DNA of 21,077 nucleotides from JALZCH01 sp036400075 (GCA_036400075.1 DASWLV010000032.1:1-21077); one strand, 5' to 3'; positions 6,829-14,070 are shown, numbered from the stretch's first letter. A program made the numbers and translations. Notes: a model not told the origin generated them from the letters alone.

Positions 6829-7710
6829 TTAGTTATAAGATACTCCAATTTTCCGTTTAATATTAGCTTTAGCAATAGTTTTTCCAACAGGAGTTAATGT
6901 TAACTCTATTAATAAGGAATTATTCCAAGCATCAAAAAGTTTTCCTATAGAAAAATCGCCAACTGGTGACAAAAACTTTCTTATATCATAAGGGGTTGAA
7001 TCTGGATCAAAATGGTTTTTGAATTTCTCAAATAATACGTTCTCTAATTGGTTAAACTCCTCAGATATTAGTGTGCGTTCACCACTTAATCCATATACAC
7101 AGTTACAATACTGCAAATGCTCGTAAAAAGATGGTTCTTTAGTGAGATTTTCGGCTAATGGGTAAATTTGATTTTCAAAAAAAAGGATTAATTCCATTAA
7201 ACTTGATATATAAAAACCATCAGAATTTTGGCTGTTCAAATTATTCACTAAAAAAATCAAGGAAAGAACATCAAACTGCTCAACAGTTAGTTTGGGAATG
7301 ATTTCTAAACTTTCATCAAGGATGATTTGTTTGAGATTTCGCTCATTCTGTGCTGCTCTTTCAGTCAAAATATCAACAAGCAGATCAGCAACATCTCTAT
7401 CACCTGCTCTGATGTAACTTTTTTGCGCTGATTGTAATGCAAGCAGCATACTTGGATCTTTTACTGAGACAAGTAATTCTGGATCTATCTCTGATACCTT
7501 GCTTATGAATGAATCAACTAATCTTTCTGCTCTTTCAATAACAACTCTCTTTGCATCCTCACGAAAACTATCAAACTGATCCCTTATCAGATCAAGACAA
7601 ATTTCTTTAACATCTCTATAGGTAAGTCCCTCTTGAACATTAATTACTTGTGCTTGATAGTTAGTTGAGTTATCTCCAGCTTTTTGAGTTTGATTTTTAT
7701 CATTAATCAT
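6829..7710 (-). CDS. LPO_1073/Vpar_1526-like protein with N-terminal NSxNYQA motif
   Basis: This protein has 293 residues. It starts MINDKNQTQKAGDNSTNYQA (residues 1-20), followed by a helical charged region (~30-130, YRDVKEICLDLIRDQF, AKRVVIERAERLVDSF) and a helical C-terminal domain. The N-terminal pattern and following helices match what I remember of the LPO_1073/Vpar_1526 family, whose function is not established; this identification is from memory. ATG 7710 overlaps the last bases of the upstream membrane gene (ATGATTAA), indicating translational coupling; a GTG at 7740 is a weaker alternative. The motif is shared with that partner's C-terminus. It may be the soluble sensor or effector half of a two-protein system. 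Confidence 0.65.
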   Translation of the reverse strand: MINDKNQTQKAGDNSTNYQAQVINVQEGLTYRDVKEICLDLIRDQFDSFREDAKRVVIERAERLVDSFISKVSEIDPELLVSVKDPSMLLALQSAQKSYIRAGDRDVADLLVDILTERAAQNERNLKQIILDESLEIIPKLTVEQFDVLSLIFLVNNLNSQNSDGFYISSLMELILFFENQIYPLAENLTKEPSFYEHLQYCNCVYGLSGERTLISEEFNQLENVLFEKFKNHFDPDSTPYDIRKFLSPVGDFSIGKLFDAWNNSLLIELTLTPVGKTIAKANIKRKIGVSYN

Positions 7711-7963
7711 TGCTTTTGTGATTGATGTTAATATCTCCACCTGCTTGATAATTTGCAGAGTTGTTACCAGATCTTTGATTCTGAGTGATTGTGCCTTTAT
7801 TATTTTTAACCCTATCCGTTATCCATAAACCAATAAAGCTGCCAAGTGAAACAAAAGCAGCAATAACAGGCTCAAATCCAAAACTGAAATAACTCCAAAG
7901 ACAACTCAAAACAAAAGCAATTAAAGCTATTATTTTTAATATCAAACTAAGATTTTTGCTCAT
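7703..7963 (-). CDS. Two-TM membrane protein with C-terminal NSxNYQA motif
   Basis: This protein has 86 residues. There are two predicted membrane segments (~7-25 and ~31-49), a short basic linker, then GNNSANYQAGGDINI (residues 66-80) close to the C-terminus. The open frame extends to 8026, but I start at ATG 7963 because the added 21 residues (containing FKDTFKDTF) are just the reading of the 25-bp terminal repeat; the ribosome binding site at 7963 is weak. It overlaps the next gene by 8 bases. The motif repeats that of its partner's N-terminus. A membrane-disrupting effector triggered by motif contact is conceivable, but unproven. Confidence 0.65.
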   Translation of the reverse strand: MSKNLSLILKIIALIAFVLSCLWSYFSFGFEPVIAAFVSLGSFIGLWITDRVKNNKGTITQNQRSGNNSANYQAGGDININHKSND

Positions 7964-7985
7964 TCTTTTTATAGTGATCTTGCTG

Positions 7986-8010
7986 AATGTGTCCTTGAAT
8001 GTGTCCTTAA
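7986..8010 (+). repeat. Right copy of 25-bp terminal repeat (candidate integrase arm site)
   Basis: It is identical to 698-722 and in the same orientation: two AATGTGTCCTT units separated by G. It lies 46 bases inside the proximal attachment site, against 124 bases on the left, an asymmetry common for integrase arms. Confidence 0.7.
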
Positions 8011-8038
8011 AACAAAAGGGCATCACCTTGACACCCTT
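8011..8038 (-). terminator. Element-borne terminator for tRNA-Thr
   Basis: AAGGGCATCA (8016-8025) and TGACACCCTT (8029-8038) form a 10-bp stem on the minus strand (two G-U pairs) with a 3-base loop, followed on that strand by TTTGTTTT. It lies 18 bases beyond the tRNA 3' end and inside the element, replacing the host terminator stranded near 488-509. Confidence 0.75.
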
Positions 8039-8056
8039 AAGTTATTGATTCTATTA

Positions 8057-8129
<73 letters not shown>

Positions 8130-8204
8130 GCGTGCGCTATTTGATAAGCGCGAAATTTGGATTTTACACAAATGGTGTTTGAAGGTGCAAGCGCCGTCAA
8201 GCAA

Positions 8205-8235
8205 CAAAAAAACGCGCCCGTTCCGAAGGGCGCGT
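8205..8235 (-). terminator. Terminator of the hemerythrin gene
   Basis: ACGCGCCC (8212-8219) pairs with GGGCGCGT (8228-8235); on the minus strand the stem is followed by seven Ts. It lies 44 bases after the hemerythrin stop and before the tRNA. Confidence 0.85.
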
Positions 8236-8278
8236 AAGTTTTCTCTCAAGAGCAAAAATTTTAAAATCTAAACTTGTT

Positions 8279-8794
8279 TTATATCGCGGCAGTCGCCGAC
8301 GCGGTGTTTGGTTTTTCGCGGTCTTTCATTTGTTTAATCTGCCGACCGAGTTCTTCCATTTTTGGTTCGCCCAAAACCTGACGGGCTTTGACAAACATTT
8401 CGTTTTCTTCTTCTTCGACGTGGTGTTGAATGTCTTCTTTGGCTTTTTTCAAAAGGCGCTGAAATTCATCGCTGTTCGGCGCAAGTCCTTCCATTTGAGC
8501 GAGCATTTCCTTAACTTCCTGATGCTCGTCAACGGCGTGTTCGACCAAGCTTGCGGTTTCCGGGTTTTCTTTTAAAGCCGGATAAAAAATTTGTTCTTCC
8601 ACCTGACCGTGAAGCATAAAATTGTCGCGGAATTCAATAAACGTCATATTCGGCGAATTTGCGCTCGTATCTGCTCCGCTCAGATTTTCAAGGTTTGCAA
8701 TCAGCTCATCAACTTTTCGATGGTCTTGCGTCAAAATCTCGATTGCATTGTCAGTCATTCCCAACTCGCTCGTTCTCATATCCATTGCATTCAT
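8279..8794 (-). CDS. Hemerythrin-domain protein
   Basis: This 171-residue protein is a four-helix bundle carrying a non-haem di-iron site. Ligand residues are visible at H25 (QDHRKVDEL), H62 and E66 (LHGQVEEQIFYP), H91 (DEHQEVKEM) and H125 with E129 (HHVEEEENEMF). Bacterial members of this class bind oxygen or respond to oxidative and nitrosative stress; the substrate here is unknown. The N-terminal ~15 and C-terminal ~15 residues are flexible extensions. GAGG is 8 bases before ATG. A sigma-54 promoter lies at 8848-8863, about 43 bases of leader upstream, and its own terminator follows. It is divergent from the small-protein/SemiSWEET operon. Confidence 0.92.
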   Translation of the reverse strand: MNAMDMRTSELGMTDNAIEILTQDHRKVDELIANLENLSGADTSANSPNMTFIEFRDNFMLHGQVEEQIFYPALKENPETASLVEHAVDEHQEVKEMLAQMEGLAPNSDEFQRLLKKAKEDIQHHVEEEENEMFVKARQVLGEPKMEELGRQIKQMKDREKPNTASATAAI

Positions 8795-8847
8795 AATAAG
8801 TAACCTCTTAATTTTCCGCCCGCAGGCTGAATTTTTATTTTCTTTTC

Positions 8848-8863
8848 CGCAATCATCGTGCCT
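8848..8863 (-). promoter_or_regulatory. Sigma-54 promoter for the hemerythrin gene
   Basis: On the minus strand the sequence reads AGGCACGATGATTGCG. It matches the TGGCACG-N4-TTGCW consensus at all but the first and last bases, with GG and GC exactly 10 bases apart. Confidence 0.75.
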
Positions 8864-9002
8864 TTGAGCATTTATTGGAATAAATTCATATTTTGCTTTG
8901 AATCAATACGCAAATGTTGTATAAAGACGTATCAGTTTCCAAATTAATCGGACATTTTCGCGGCTGCTTTACCGCAAAATCTAGTTCATTTTGTTTTTAA
9001 AT

Positions 9003-9018
9003 TGGAACAATCGTTGCT
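9003..9018 (+). promoter_or_regulatory. Sigma-54 promoter for the small-protein/SemiSWEET operon
   Basis: TGGAACAATCGTTGCT has the -24 GG (9004-9005) and -12 GC (9016-9017) with 10 bases between. Transcription would start near 9029, about 36 bases before ATG 9065. A GCGG/CCGC near-palindrome (about 8950-8980) between the two divergent promoters could be an enhancer site. Confidence 0.7.
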
Positions 9019-9064
9019 ATAGATATTTATCTTGTGAAAAATTGAACGAAAGGCGGACGCTTTG

Positions 9065-9298
9065 ATGCAAAACTTACAAAATATTCCCGGCGACACCGAT
9101 ATTGACAATCCATTGCGGGACGAACGCGCCCCAAGCGAAGAAAAACGCAACCAGCGGAGCGATTATCCACTGCCGACTGATAAAATCCCTTCCGCTCCGG
9201 TCGAAGAGCCGAATGCGGAAACGCCGATTAATGAAAATCCGCGACAACCTGAACGGATTATGAGCTACTTTACGGCTTCGCAACGGAGGATTTTTTAA
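9065..9298 (+). CDS. Small hydrophilic disordered protein
   Basis: This 77-residue protein is rich in Pro, Glu, Asn and Arg and probably disordered (PLPTDKIPSAPVEEPN), with a short C-terminal hydrophobic patch (IMSYFTASQRRIF). No family recognised. ATG 9065 is preferred over a TTG one codon earlier; GGCGG lies about 9 bases upstream. It is the first gene after a sigma-54 promoter and is followed after 8 bases by the SemiSWEET gene. Confidence 0.6.
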   Translation: MQNLQNIPGDTDIDNPLRDERAPSEEKRNQRSDYPLPTDKIPSAPVEEPNAETPINENPRQPERIMSYFTASQRRIF

Positions 9299-9306
9299 TT
9301 TATCAA

Positions 9307-9588
9307 ATGGAGCAGATTATAGGTTTTACCAGTTCGTTTATCCTTTTGCTGACAATCGGCAAGCAGGTTTATAAACAATGGAGCGAGGGAACGAGCGAAG
9401 GCGTCTCGAAATTTCTTTTTCTCGGACAAATCACCGCATCTGTAGGGTTTTTGATTTACAGCATTATGAAAAACGATATGGTTTTCATAGTCACCAATGC
9501 TTTGATGGTCGTCAACAGTCTCGTCGGAATTGCAATCTTATTTCATCATCGTCGCCGCGAGCGAAAATCGCAGGAAACTGCAAATTAA
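9307..9588 (+). CDS. SemiSWEET-type (PQ-loop/MtN3) transporter
   Basis: This 93-residue protein has three predicted membrane helices (~5-20, ~37-55, ~60-80), the size and topology of bacterial SemiSWEET half-transporters that dimerise to move sugars. Family marks are QVYKQWSEGTSEGVSKFLF in place of the PQ loop, and the downstream D-x-x-x-x-x-x-N pattern (NDMVFIVTNALMVVNS). The proline of the PQ motif is absent, so transport specificity is open. The C-terminal tail is basic (HHRRRERKS). GGAGG lies about 17 bases before ATG, farther than usual. It is co-transcribed with the preceding small gene and ends at a hairpin terminator. Confidence 0.8.
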   Translation: MEQIIGFTSSFILLLTIGKQVYKQWSEGTSEGVSKFLFLGQITASVGFLIYSIMKNDMVFIVTNALMVVNSLVGIAILFHHRRRERKSQETAN

Positions 9589-9592
9589 ACTT

Positions 9593-9625
9593 AAAGAAAA
9601 AGTCGGAAACGGCTTTCTCTTTTTA
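9593..9625 (+). terminator. Terminator between convergent SemiSWEET and NRMT genes
   Basis: AAAGTCG and CGGCTTT pair around a GAAA loop and are followed by CTCTTTTT. It serves the + strand gene; the A-rich left arm could also assist the minus strand. Confidence 0.7.
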
Positions 9626-9628
9626 TTC

Positions 9629-11020
9629 TCAGCTTTTTATCAAATCCCAAATTTGGAATCCGAACATTGCCAGAACCGCAATTGTAATGACAATGAGAGT
9701 CGTCCAGCCTAAAAAATTATAAATTTTCGAATTCTTCAGCTCGCGCATCAACAGTTGGTCATTGACTAGCAACAAAACGAAAAGCAAGATAATTGGTAAA
9801 ATCGCGCCGTTTAAAACCTGAACGCCGAACAACAAATCAATCACCGGAATATTCGGAATCAACGCGACCGCCGCTCCAAGAACGATCAACGCGGAAAATA
9901 GCCGAAAGAAAATCGGCGCACGGCGAAAATCCAGATTGACGCCTTTTGAAAAGCCGAAAGTTTCGCTGACGGCGTAAGCCGTCGCGAGGGGAAGAACGGC
10001 GGCGGCAAGCATCGAAGCGCCGAAAAGTCCGAACCCGAAAACCGCCTGCGCCATTTCGCCCGCAACCGGCGCGAGAGCTTTGGCGGCATCGGCGGCTGAT
10101 TCGATTTCAGTTTGCCCGGCTTGATGAAGCGTCGCGGCTGTAGCGATAATCATTGTGATGGACATAAAATTTGAAAAAATCGAACCGGCGTAAGCATCAA
10201 TTCGCTCGTCGCCGTAAGTCGTCCTGCCAACGCCGCGCTCGACGGTCGAGCTTTGCTGGAAAATCTGCATATACGGCGTAATCGTCGTCCCGATTAAACC
10301 GACAAGCACTGTTAGATATTCCGGGTTGGCGTGAATTTTCGGCACGAATAATCCTTTCGCAACCGCGCCCCAATCTGGATTGGCGAGATAAGCCGCGACC
10401 GGATAAGCGAAAAAGACGAGCGTTAAAATGAGGAAAATTCTTTCAACCTGGGCGTAGCTGCCGAAAACAATCAAATACCAGATCACGACGGCGGCAAGCG
10501 GAACCGTAATGTAGCGTGAAATGCCGAACAGCTCGCCCGCAGCCGCGATTCCGACAAATTCGCTGATGACGAGTCCGGTGTTGGCAATCATAATCGCCGA
10601 AATCGCCACGACAGACCAACCCAAACCGAAACGCTCACGGATTAAATCGAGCAGCCCGCGCCCTGTTGCCGCACCCAGACGCGCGCACATCTCCTGCACA
10701 ATCGCCAGCGAAACAGTGATTATCAGCATCACCCACAGCAATTCATAGCCGAATTTCGCGCCGGTCGAGCTGTAAGTGGCGATTCCGCCAGCGTCGTTTC
10801 CAGCGCTCGCTGCGACCAGACCGGGACCGAGCAGAAAAAGCCAACGGAATAAACCCGTCGGCTGCTGCGGCAAACCGCGTAGCATCACGCTGCGACCGCG
10901 AATCGAGAGCCGCATTCCGCGCCGACGTTTTTTCTTAGCGCCGTTATCAAAAGCGATTTCTTCGAGTTTTGAAATAGTTTCAAGACCGACCGGAATCTGG
11001 TTTGGCTGCTTTATCGTCAT
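9629..11020 (-). CDS. Nramp-family transporter, NRMT-like (probable Mg2+/Mn2+)
   Basis: This 463-residue membrane protein has about 11 helices after a basic cytosolic N-terminus (~1-58). The canonical Nramp helix-1 motif DPGN is D-A-G-G here (D76 in SAGNDAGGIAT), and the helix-6 metal-binding M-P-H is T248-P249-Y250 (GTTITPYMQIF). Loss of the helix-6 methionine and use of TPY/TPW are what I know of NRMTs, Nramp-related proteins shown to carry Mg2+ as well as Mn2+. The substrate here is inferred. It starts 7 bases after an MgtE-N/CBS protein gene in the same operon, which supports Mg2+ handling. ATG 11020 has no clear ribosome binding site, so translation is probably coupled. Confidence 0.85.
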   Translation of the reverse strand: MTIKQPNQIPVGLETISKLEEIAFDNGAKKKRRRGMRLSIRGRSVMLRGLPQQPTGLFRWLFLLGPGLVAASAGNDAGGIATYSSTGAKFGYELLWVMLIITVSLAIVQEMCARLGAATGRGLLDLIRERFGLGWSVVAISAIMIANTGLVISEFVGIAAAGELFGISRYITVPLAAVVIWYLIVFGSYAQVERIFLILTLVFFAYPVAAYLANPDWGAVAKGLFVPKIHANPEYLTVLVGLIGTTITPYMQIFQQSSTVERGVGRTTYGDERIDAYAGSIFSNFMSITMIIATAATLHQAGQTEIESAADAAKALAPVAGEMAQAVFGFGLFGASMLAAAVLPLATAYAVSETFGFSKGVNLDFRRAPIFFRLFSALIVLGAAVALIPNIPVIDLLFGVQVLNGAILPIILLFVLLLVNDQLLMRELKNSKIYNFLGWTTLIVITIAVLAMFGFQIWDLIKS

Positions 11021-11027
11021 AAATCAA

Positions 11028-12281
11028 TCAGGAAAAAACTCTGGGAGCCTGATTTTGCCAGCCGCGCGGGGCGACCATTGAAACGGCGGCGTCAATCGTC
11101 ACGGCGCCGAGCAATTTTCCGTCCGTATGAATTACAGGCATCGCCGTTAAATGGCTGTCAATAATCCGAAATGAAGCCAGACGAGCATCGTCGAGCGGAT
11201 TTAAATACGAAACGTATTTGTCCATAATGTCCGAAATTTTGTCTTCATCCGCGCCGATGACGAATTGTCTTAAAGAAACGACTCCGCTCAAACGCCGTGT
11301 TTCGTCCGCATCAACCGCGTAGATAAAATAAACAAAATCCGGCACGCGCAACCGCTCGGTCAGCTTTTCCCGCGCTTCTTTGATGGTCAGATTTTCGGGG
11401 ATGAAAACCACGTCGGTGGTCATTATGCTGCCGACCGTTCCTTCTTCAAACTGCAAAATTCCGAGTATTTTTTTGCTTCTTTCGGGCGGAACTTTTTCGA
11501 GATAATTTTTAATGAGCTTGGCATCGAGCTGTTTCAAAATTCTGGCGGCAGATTCGGGCGAAATCATTCCGAGCATTTTGACCGCGTTTTGTTCTTCCAG
11601 CTCTTCAAAAATCTGAAGCTGTCTCTCCAAAACAGTGACTTCCAAAACGCTCGCCGCCAGATCGTCGGGAAGCAAAACGATTAATTCGGCGGCGTGCAGA
11701 TATGGAATCGAATCAATCAAACCGGCAATCTCGCCGGCAGCGAGCCGCGTAATTCTTAAATTGTAACCGGCTCCGTTTTTGACGGCTTCGGGATTTCCGC
11801 GTAAGAATTCGACATAGCGCCAATCATAAATTTCGTTTTCGTCCGGCTTGCCCAGTTTTCCGCCGCTCAGACGCCGAAAAATCGCTTTGAGACTCGCGTC
11901 TGCGCCGCGAATGATGATTTCGCCCGCTTTTTCCTCAAGCCACACATCGTTGGCGCGCGTGGCGCGCCGATTTTGTAAATCAATGATGATCGCGTCCAGT
12001 ACGTCTCTTAAAAGGAAAATTTCTTTGGCGAGAATATCGGGCGAAAAAACTTGAGCGCCGGAAAAACTTTCAACCGAGATTTCGCGCTTTTTCAAATTAA
12101 TCTCGCGTACCGTTTCCCAGCGCAGCGAAGCCAATTCTCTGTTTTCATTAAAAAAATACAAACGATAAACCGGCGGATAATCAACTTTTGCCGAATCTTT
12201 AATCGCCAAATCAACCAGCTTTACGCGATTGCCCTGGGAGTCAACGATTCTAAATTTTTTCAATTCCGACAGCATCAACAT
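11028..12281 (-). CDS. MgtE N-domain/CBS protein (cytosolic, transporter-linked)
   Basis: This protein has about 417 residues and no membrane helices. The N-terminal ~1-85 resembles a PRC-barrel (FRIVDSQGNRVKLVDLAI), and a second similar region ends near 170. Residues ~185-285 are an MgtE N-type superhelical domain (LHAAELIVLLPDDLAASVL, LEKVPPERSKKILGIL). Residues ~290-405 are paired CBS domains (GSIMTTDVVFIPENLTIKEA, HLTAMPVIHTDGKLLGAVT). MgtE uses the same N and CBS domains as a Mg2+ sensor attached to a pore; here the pore is missing and an NRMT-like transporter follows. Candidate starts are ATG 12281, ATG 12275 or TTG 12287, none with a good ribosome binding site because an inverted repeat begins at 12288. 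Confidence 0.88.
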   Translation of the reverse strand: MLMLSELKKFRIVDSQGNRVKLVDLAIKDSAKVDYPPVYRLYFFNENRELASLRWETVREINLKKREISVESFSGAQVFSPDILAKEIFLLRDVLDAIIIDLQNRRATRANDVWLEEKAGEIIIRGADASLKAIFRRLSGGKLGKPDENEIYDWRYVEFLRGNPEAVKNGAGYNLRITRLAAGEIAGLIDSIPYLHAAELIVLLPDDLAASVLEVTVLERQLQIFEELEEQNAVKMLGMISPESAARILKQLDAKLIKNYLEKVPPERSKKILGILQFEEGTVGSIMTTDVVFIPENLTIKEAREKLTERLRVPDFVYFIYAVDADETRRLSGVVSLRQFVIGADEDKISDIMDKYVSYLNPLDDARLASFRIIDSHLTAMPVIHTDGKLLGAVTIDAAVSMVAPRGWQNQAPRVFS

Positions 12282-12287
12282 AATCAA

Positions 12288-12425
12288 TTACGAATTTCAA
12301 ATTACGAATTACGAATTTTTCATTTTCTTCCGACTGAAAATAAAAATATCTCATTATTCGATGTTTTTGTATGAAAATATACATTTCGGATTAATAATTC
12401 GTAATTCGTAATTTGAAATTCGTAA
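12288..12425. repeat. 30-bp perfect inverted repeat (MITE-like)
   Basis: Bases 12288-12317 and 12396-12425 are perfect reverse complements built from repeats of ATTACGAATT, with 78 AT-rich bases between. There is no ORF inside. It is a short interspersed palindromic repeat of the kind scattered between genes; it abuts the start of the MgtE-like gene. Confidence 0.8.
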
Positions 12426-12581
12426 CTGATTCGGTCTTGCATTAGAAAAATACAAACGGAATCTGGAAAGTATGTCTTTCGTGCGAGACTTCCAAAACGC
12501 CGCGTTCGATTTGCCGACAAATAAAATCCTTTTGAATCGAAAATTAAGTATTTCTCAAGGGTTTTCCGCAATATTACTTTT

Positions 12582-12597
12582 AGGCACGGCTCTTGCT
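12582..12597 (+). promoter_or_regulatory. Sigma-54 promoter for the DUF2383 gene
   Basis: AGGCACGGCTCTTGCT matches TGGCACG-N4-TTGCW at every fixed base but the first. GG is at 12583-12584 and GC at 12595-12596. Predicted leader is about 49 bases to ATG 12657. Confidence 0.82.
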
Positions 12598-12656
12598 CAT
12601 TAGGCTTCGCGTACTTTGCTGTGCGAATCAATTACTAATATCAAGGGGCAATTTCA

Positions 12657-13121
12657 ATGGCGACAACTGACAACGACAACCTTATTTCGACTTTGAATAC
12701 TTTAATTCAAACCTGTAAAGACGGGGCAGATGGTTACCGCGAAGCGGCGCAGGGAGTCAACAGCAGCGATTTGCGCGATTTGTTTACACGTTATTCGCAG
12801 CAGCGAGCGCAGTTTACCACTGAATTGCAGGACGAGGTTCGCAAATTGGGCAGCGAGCCGGAAACGTCGGGTTCGATTGCGGCAAGCCTTCATCGCAGTT
12901 GGATTAACATCCGCGAAGCGCTTCAGGGAAACGATGAAAGCGCGGTTTTAAACGAATGCGAGCGCGGCGAAGATTCGGCGGTTGATTCATATCAAGACGC
13001 GCTCAAACAAGCGCTGCCGTCAGACGTTATGTCAATCGTTGAACGCCAATATATGCAGATTCGCGAAGCTCACGACCGTATTAAAAGTTTAAGAAACGTT
13101 TCAAACGCGGCTGCAAGCTAA
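12657..13121 (+). CDS. DUF2383 / PA2169-type four-helix-bundle protein
   Basis: This 154-residue, all-helical protein is ferritin-like in layout. Family features include an N-terminal LISTLNTLIQTCKDGADGYR, then RDLFTRYSQQRAQFTTELQDEV, an AASLHRSW turn, LNECERGEDSAVDSYQDAL and a last helix with RQYMQIREAHDRIKSL. Members of this group are stress- or stationary-phase-associated; biochemical role unknown. Repeated E/H pairs could bind metal but are not proven to. AAGGGG lies 8 bases before ATG. The gene is monocistronic: a sigma-54 promoter upstream and a hairpin downstream. Confidence 0.88.
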   Translation: MATTDNDNLISTLNTLIQTCKDGADGYREAAQGVNSSDLRDLFTRYSQQRAQFTTELQDEVRKLGSEPETSGSIAASLHRSWINIREALQGNDESAVLNECERGEDSAVDSYQDALKQALPSDVMSIVERQYMQIREAHDRIKSLRNVSNAAAS

Positions 13122-13203
13122 AAAGCAGTTGATCGAAAATTCATCTCCCAAAACCGCCGGATAAAATCGGCGACAAAGATTGAAAATTTATAAACGAATC
13201 GGG

Positions 13204-13227
13204 AAGGCTGAAAGTTAAATCAGCCTT
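13204..13227 (+). terminator. Hairpin after the DUF2383 gene
   Basis: AAGGCTGA and TCAGCCTT form an 8-bp stem with an 8-base loop, followed by only a short T-rich run, so termination may be weak. Confidence 0.5.
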
Positions 13228-13318
13228 TCTGCGAGCCGAAACTGTATTTTTCAGCTAAAACCAAGCACTGTTTTTATAAATATTAGTGAAAGTTAGATAT
13301 AAGGAGGACGAGAAAGAC

Positions 13319-13570
13319 GTGAATAAAACCTCAATTAAAGTTATCAAGCGAAAAGACGCCGAAGCGACGGCAAATGTGGAACCGCAAAGCGCGTGCGAAC
13401 CGAAACAAGCCGCTCCCGTGAGTGAAGAAAAAATCGAACGCCATTCGCGTCGTGAGATTGTTAACACGGTTTCAAGCTGGATTTCCGAACGCAGAGAAAA
13501 CAATCGCCACGAGGAAATTGCCGCTATTCGCAAGATTTTTGGTAACGAACCGCTGCTCGGCGAAGTTTAA
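13319..13570 (+). CDS. Small charged protein of unknown function
   Basis: This protein has about 83 residues. A flexible N-terminal half (KVIKRKDAEATANVEPQ) precedes an amphipathic helical C-terminal half (ERHSRREIVNTVSSWISERR, then EEIAAIRKIFG). No family recognised. I start at GTG 13319, 11 bases after AAGGAGG; a GTG at 13286 is in frame but has no ribosome binding site. The very strong 24-bp hairpin after its stop supports it being a real gene. Confidence 0.6.
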   Translation: MNKTSIKVIKRKDAEATANVEPQSACEPKQAAPVSEEKIERHSRREIVNTVSSWISERRENNRHEEIAAIRKIFGNEPLLGEV

Positions 13571-13599
13571 ACAAATCCAGGCGATTTAAAGCGCAAAGT

Positions 13600-13647
13600 A
13601 AAAGCCGTTGATTATCTTGAAAATTTTCAAGATAATCAACGGCTTTT
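13600..13647 (+). terminator. Strong bidirectional terminator
   Basis: A 24-bp perfect inverted repeat (13600-13623 with 13624-13647) centred on AAAATTTT is flanked by A- and T-runs on the two sides. It follows the small charged protein gene. Confidence 0.85.
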
Positions 13648-13755
13648 TGTCTTTAACAATTTCGGAAATCAACCGCTTATTTGATTCACTGGTGTATAAT
13701 TGTTTTTAAAAATCAGAGTGGTTTACATAAAAATGAAAACCATTTGGCGTGAAAC

Positions 13756-13816
13756 AAAATTGTCAGTTATTCACTGTCAATTGTAAATTGTCCGACAATG
13801 TAAAACTGACAATTTT
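13756..13816. repeat. 13-bp inverted repeat in intergenic region
   Basis: AAAATTGTCAGTT (13756-13768) and AACTGACAATTTT (13804-13816) flank 35 bases that themselves contain ATTGTC/GACAAT and TCAATTG words. It looks like a non-coding interspersed repeat. A possible -10 box TATAAT at 13695-13700 upstream lacks a good -35. Confidence 0.6.
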
Positions 13817-13885
13817 CGCTCCGCTCGGTCTTCAATTCTTTGAAATTCGTTTCACTTTATGAAAGTTGAAAGGAGATTGGCAGAA

Positions 13886-14041
13886 ATGGCAGACGAAAAA
13901 GATAAACCCAAATGCGCTCGTGAAACCTGCGATTGCGCTCCGGCACAAAACAGTAATTTTTGCAGCGACGAGTGCGAACGCATCGCAAAGCTTCAGGTAA
14001 TGGAAATTAGCTGTACCTGTCACCATCCTGAATGCGGTTAA
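13886..14041 (+). CDS. Metallothionein-like cysteine-rich protein
   Basis: This protein has 51 residues with eight cysteines at 10, 15, 17, 26, 30, 43, 45 and 50, plus His46 and His47. The order C-x4-C-x-C, then FCSDEC, then C-x-C-H-x-x-x-C parallels bacterial SmtA/BmtA metallothioneins, which have a CxC pair, a YCCxxC or FCSxxC turn and a C-terminal CGHxxC. A role in binding Zn or Cd is inferred. ATG 13886 is chosen because GGAG lies 10 bases upstream; the frame opens earlier at ATG 13859. Cys, Asp and Lys dominate; the protein is cytosolic. A strong terminator follows at once. Another small zinc-finger fold is possible. Confidence 0.7.
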   Translation: MADEKDKPKCARETCDCAPAQNSNFCSDECERIAKLQVMEISCTCHHPECG

Positions 14042-14070
14042 TTTATCCGGTAATTTCGACAAGCAAAATA

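Noticed and set aside
7964..8026. 21-codon N-terminal extension of the two-TM protein
   Set aside because: The FKDTFKDTF peptide is only the translated terminal repeat; ATG 7963 gives a normal membrane-protein start.
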